From contig OX422200.1 of assembly GCA_949130485.1 (NCBI GenBank), positions 2,402,274 through 2,466,273 on the forward strand: a stretch of 64,000 bases of DNA. Reading direction: 5' to 3'. This document shows positions 60,001 through 64,000 of this stretch, one piece after another. A model generated the notes under the pieces. It saw only the letters and a program-made list of their open reading frames with translations. It had not been told where the DNA came from and searched no databases. Position 1 is the first letter of the stretch; each line of letters starts with the position of its first letter. The translations under genes were made by a program, and so were the position numbers. The DNA comes from Agelas oroides. Taxonomy: Eukaryota; Porifera; Demospongiae; Agelasida; Agelasidae.

Positions 60001-63000
60001 TTGCTGACAGTGGGCTGGGGAGTGAATTTAGCTCAAGGAGCAGCTCAGCGTCAGTAGGCCAAGGCAAGAAACGCCCCTTGAAGCAAACCTGGTCACTTGG
60101 TCTTGTTCTTGATGAAGGTGTTGATGAACCGAATGATTTGAGCAAAAAACACCAAAGCCAGCCAAACCTATATAGTACATCATACAAGTCTGAGCCAGGT
60201 CATAAGGAGAGTTTGCTACATGGCCAACAAGTACTCAGCAAACTTAATAAGGTTAGCACACACTCTATTATCTCATTATAGAAGTAACTTCCAATGACAT
60301 TGATTATTCCGGCCTAGTGCACTTCAGTGGAACATGGAATAAGGACACCTGTAATGAGGCTAAACTTTGGGTACATTTTATGTTCAATGTGTTCTTCAAG
60401 CTGCAGGGAAGCAAACTTCACTCTCTTCATGAGGAGGAAGAGCAAGCAGATACCTATACTCTGTTCCAATGTTTTACATCTCCCACTCGAAACCTAGTGC
60501 AAGCTTTGGAATTCTATGGACCGGACAAGTTGATTTCAACATCTTATGGTGACTCCTATGTACGTAAACAGTGGTGAATTTGCTACTGCTATTGTACCCC
60601 AGCAGTAATGATCTTACTGCTCATCACTATTGCATCAAACCTGTAATTGTGATTTCAACTATGCCAAATCCTTTAGGTTCGTATTTGGGATGTACCCGGG
60701 TTCAAGCCAGTACAAAGTGTGTCTGGGTCCCAAGACGAACATGTGAGTTCTATCATACAAACATGCTATGTATATATACACTGACTATTTTTTTTCCATC
60801 TCACTGAATCAAAGGTTCTACTGTGGGATCCACCATGCTCCACAGTTACAAAGGAAGTGAAGGTATCAAGCTCTGTGCTATATAGCACTGGATGTGTGGA
60901 GCCACTACCTGGCCATTGGGTCCAGTGTTGTACAGATGGTGGACATGAGCAGTGATGGGTTGAGAAGGATTGTCTTTGTAGAAGACAGTGAAGGAATACC
61001 GGTATGTGGCACATACAGCATATTTTAACCAGTATAACTTTGTCAATTAAGTTTTGGATTTTCATGCTTTCATTTCTTTCCTTGAAGCATTTTTCTGCAT
61101 TGTATTAGTGTTATGTCTGTTACCTTTAGAGCTCTCCACTGCCCTCACACTTTGTTGCATTTGTTGGTGAGGAAGGTCACTTGGCCACAGCTAGGGCTGA
61201 CAGCACTGTGGTGAAGGTTTGGCCTCCACCTCCCAAGGACTCCAAGATTATTACATCACCTGAAGCTTGCATCACTCTTGCAGGCCAGATCCAAGGGTAA
61301 TACTACTGCATGGTGTAGCACATATTGATGCACACTCATTCTCTAACATCCCTATTCCCCTACATATATACACAACATGCATGCAAAATATAGTATATCT
61401 GCAACCCAGAACTCTAAAACTCCTTTGCTAGCTGTAACAATGGAGGTAAAGGAGATTTGTTGCAAGTCAGTATGTCTAATTGACCTGAGGAAACGTGAAG
61501 TTTACAAGAGGCTATTGTCAGGTTAGGGTTATTAATTTCAATTGTTGCAAATGTGTATGAGTATGCTCTTGTTCATCTATATACTTTTTGTGTTTACTTT
61601 AGGCAGTGTCAAATTATCAGTGGGCATTGATGTGGCATCTTCTCCTGGTGCAAGGTACCCAGTAATATCACAGTTTCCCACCTTTTGCCTGCACATCATT
61701 AAACACAGTGGAGTCAACACTAATGCAGGAGTTCTACTGCCTGCTATATATTCCAAAGATTAGACTTTCCAGAACATTAATCAATGTCATGGGAGAATAC
61801 TTTCCTAGTGAACAAACATTGTAGTTTTGACCTATTATGGTTATATCATCATTGGATAATTTTAAGAGTGTAACTTGTAAGTACTATAATATTAGCAAGC
61901 TAATTATCTGCTCATGTACAGGTACATTAGTATTGGCAGTGACCAAAAGGTGGATGTATACGAAGCTAAATCAGGAACAGATCTCTTTCATGTCAACACA
62001 CTGAAGATAGGTATAGCTATCATATTACATTTATACCTCAAATTTAATGTTACTTGGAACATGTGAGAACCTCATGCCAGTCCGAGCGCACAGTAATTAT
62101 ACATGGTTTTTCATTGTGTGTATCATGTTATGTGGAGCTCATTAACATAGCAGTTTCAATCCATGATAATTGACAAAACATGTCCTAGGTGTAAGTAGTG
62201 GGTCCTACTAGGCTATGATGCTTCTTACTCACTCACAAAATTTGAGATTGTAGGAACTCTTTCTATGCAGGGTCATCTGTACACAGTTTAGTGTATTCAA
62301 GTGATGGAGGAAAATTGGCAGTAGGATTGAGCACGGGAGAAGTTAAGGTGTTTGACCCCATGTCAAATCATCACCTCTTCACTCTCAGTGATCCATTGAC
62401 ATGCACAGAAGTGAGGTTGCATGTCCAGACACCAAATATGTACAAACATGCTATTTACTTTTCAGTGTATGTCTGCAGGTATACCACTCACCAGCAACTT
62501 CACTTGCCTACTCTGGTGATGATAGGATGTTTGCAGTTGGGTATCAAAATGGAGTTTTGAAGCTATGGAAAGGTTTGCAATGCTTTGCAAGCAGAGGTAC
62601 TGTATTTAAGATACAGTGCCTCTGACATCTACTGTAGTCGAGATACAGTATCTCTCATCATCAATGACATGAAGAGGCAGTGAAAACTAGCTAGCTACAT
62701 AATTAGAATAGCATAGTATGGTGCTTCACCTGAAACTGTACAACAAGAACAAGACATTTAGAACTACCAGAAGTTATTTTGCTGCTCATAACTTCATTTC
62801 AAACATGCCACAAATTATAGGTATTGTCCTTAAAATCCAGCCAAGCAGGCGACCTTTGCCACATCACAAGAGCTGTATTTGAGATAATGTCTTTGTTCTT
62901 GTACAGTGCATATGCACACAGTTTTATATGTGTGTGTTTCTTCATTAGCATCTACTGGCATAAATGATGCTACATCACACTGCCTCAGAAATCCATTGGG

Positions 63001-64000
63001 CTCAGTTTATGGAATGGATCCAGAGTTGTACAATGATCTTGAGCCTCTCCTAGCCAGGGTAAAGACATTAGTTCCACAGTTTGATCAGAATGGAACCTAT
63101 GAGTACCACTCCGTCGACGATGATTTCAGGGTGATTATTCCTGAAAGAGCTATAGTGGAAGACAATAAAGTCCAAGTTGCAGTCATGAAATATGGGCCAG
63201 TAGGTCCATTTGAGTATCCTGATGGATATGAGCCTGTTTCTCCGATTATCTGGCTCTGCTCAACCCAAAAGAAGTTCCAGAAAGATTTGGAGATTATCCT
63301 GCCTCACTGCAGTGATTTAGGAAATTCTGATGAAGAAGCAAACCAAACTCAATTGGTTTTCCTGAAAGCTAGTCACGAGTATATACACAATGCAAATGGT
63401 CAAAAAGTATTTCAGTTCAAACAGGTTGATTTACAGACATCATTTGACACAAATAGTCCCTATGGTTCACTGCATACCAACCACTGTTGCTTCTACTGTG
63501 TGGGTGAATACAATAGGAAAGACACAGACCAGGCGAACTTTTGCCTGATAGTAGCAAAGCCAAATACAACAACCACCAAATACACCATTTCGATCTGTCT
63601 TACATATAATCTGCAAACATGTCGAAAGGTAAATGCACTCACATCAATCCTTCTGTATGCATGGTAATTGTTGCTATATTTATTCAATAGGCAGCCATTG
63701 AGCAGTTTGAAGGGTGTGATTTCATTGAAATTCGTCCAGTAAGGTTTGCCAAAGACAGACATAATACAACCTTGAAAATCAAGATTAATCGGCAGCTGGC
63801 TGCACAAGCAGGATGGCTAATCACATTGCAATCACAGAAGGTACAGCTACATATGATTCCTAATAGCTAATTCATCAACAACACATTGTTGTCACCTCAC
63901 ATTATGTTCCTAATCCCTTTCCTCTTTGGCATCATGAAAAGTGTCACAAATCAGCCATTGTAGGCTGATGAATGTGTGTTGTTGTAGCTTATCAGGGCCT
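57030..64000 (+). CDS. PH-BTK-WD40-ZU5 protein, copy B, runs off the window; frame broken in one WD40 exon
   Basis: Exons: 57030-57359, 57438-57536, 57619-57700, 57771-57908, 57983-58169, 59240-59337, 59995-60251, 60407-60559, 60677-60742, 60815-61001, 61130-61296, 61394-61521, 61603-61654, 61922-62010, 62271-62410, 62479-62572, 62949-63628, 63691-63840, then beyond the window. Compared with copy A it has an N-terminal extension of about 70 residues, a PH domain (YMEGIVYKRSRGRR; YEWIKALKK) and a BTK motif with exact Tec-family spacing (H-x10-CC-x9-C, YHPAPYTGGKWSCC). A longer Ser-rich linker shares the DSGLG element of copy A. WD40 blades (VRIWD, VKVWP, VDVYE, VKVFD, LKLWK) and a ZU5-like region (FRVIIPERAI; YEPVSPIIWLC) follow. 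The exon at 60815-61001 has 4 extra bases (tata, about 60885) that break the frame. All other phases agree. Confidence 0.72.
58683..58755. repeat. tandem repeat, unit about 24 bp (atagtcatggtattgtat)
   Basis: Three imperfect copies in intron 5 of copy B. Confidence 0.75.

Noticed and set aside
60815-61001. A 23-base intron that would remove the frame break in copy B
   Set aside because: gtatcaag...tatag would be far shorter than any other intron here, and the resulting phase does not fit the preceding exon.

Overview
The window reads as intron-rich, compact animal nuclear DNA. All confident genes are split by short GT-AG introns whose phases agree across every junction, and they are animal families: HELZ2-type helicase/RNase, MGMT, mitochondrial ribosomal protein S26, a TMEM127-like membrane protein and FAM184. 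Together with ZU5 and PH-BTK proteins, a telomere-type (TTAGGG) repeat and very dense miniature transposons, this suggests an early-branching animal, probably a demosponge. That assignment is inference; no marker in the window proves it.

Layout. 1-12.9 kb: a 15-exon HELZ2-like gene on + (CCCH fingers, helicase, RNB nuclease, helicase). 13-16.4 kb: a small - strand gene with a mitochondrial-type N terminus, ending in head-to-head arrangement with MGMT (+, 16.7-17.4 kb). 17.5-23.9 kb: MRPS26 and a TMEM127-like gene, both on -. The latter is head-to-head with a 17-exon FAM184 coiled-coil gene (+, 24.3-34.2 kb). 36.5-45.3 kb: a gene encoding PH, BTK zinc motif, seven WD40-like blades and a ZU5 region. 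47.4 kb: a secreted or anchored cysteine-rich protein. 48.9-55.3 kb: a mobile-element graveyard holding a roughly 400 bp-armed inverted repeat, a decayed Ulp1 protease/PHD cassette, an inverted minisatellite and a segmental duplicate. 56.0 kb: a second, frameshifted copy of the secreted protein. 57.0 kb to the window end: a second copy of the PH-BTK-WD40-ZU5 gene.

The most notable biology is the PH-BTK-WD40-ZU5 architecture, present as two diverged paralogues about 20 kb apart. One stretch of intron plus exon is much more alike between them than the rest, and the second copy carries a frame-breaking 4-bp insertion there. The second notable result is a family of short inverted-repeat elements with ends TAGYCTCG...CGAGRCTA. 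Many are flanked by 9-bp direct repeats (several 8/9 or 9/9 identical), and some are nested inside each other.

Splice sites, phases, motif spacing and repeats were read by eye from the sequence. Family names rest on recalled family features and were not checked against a database.
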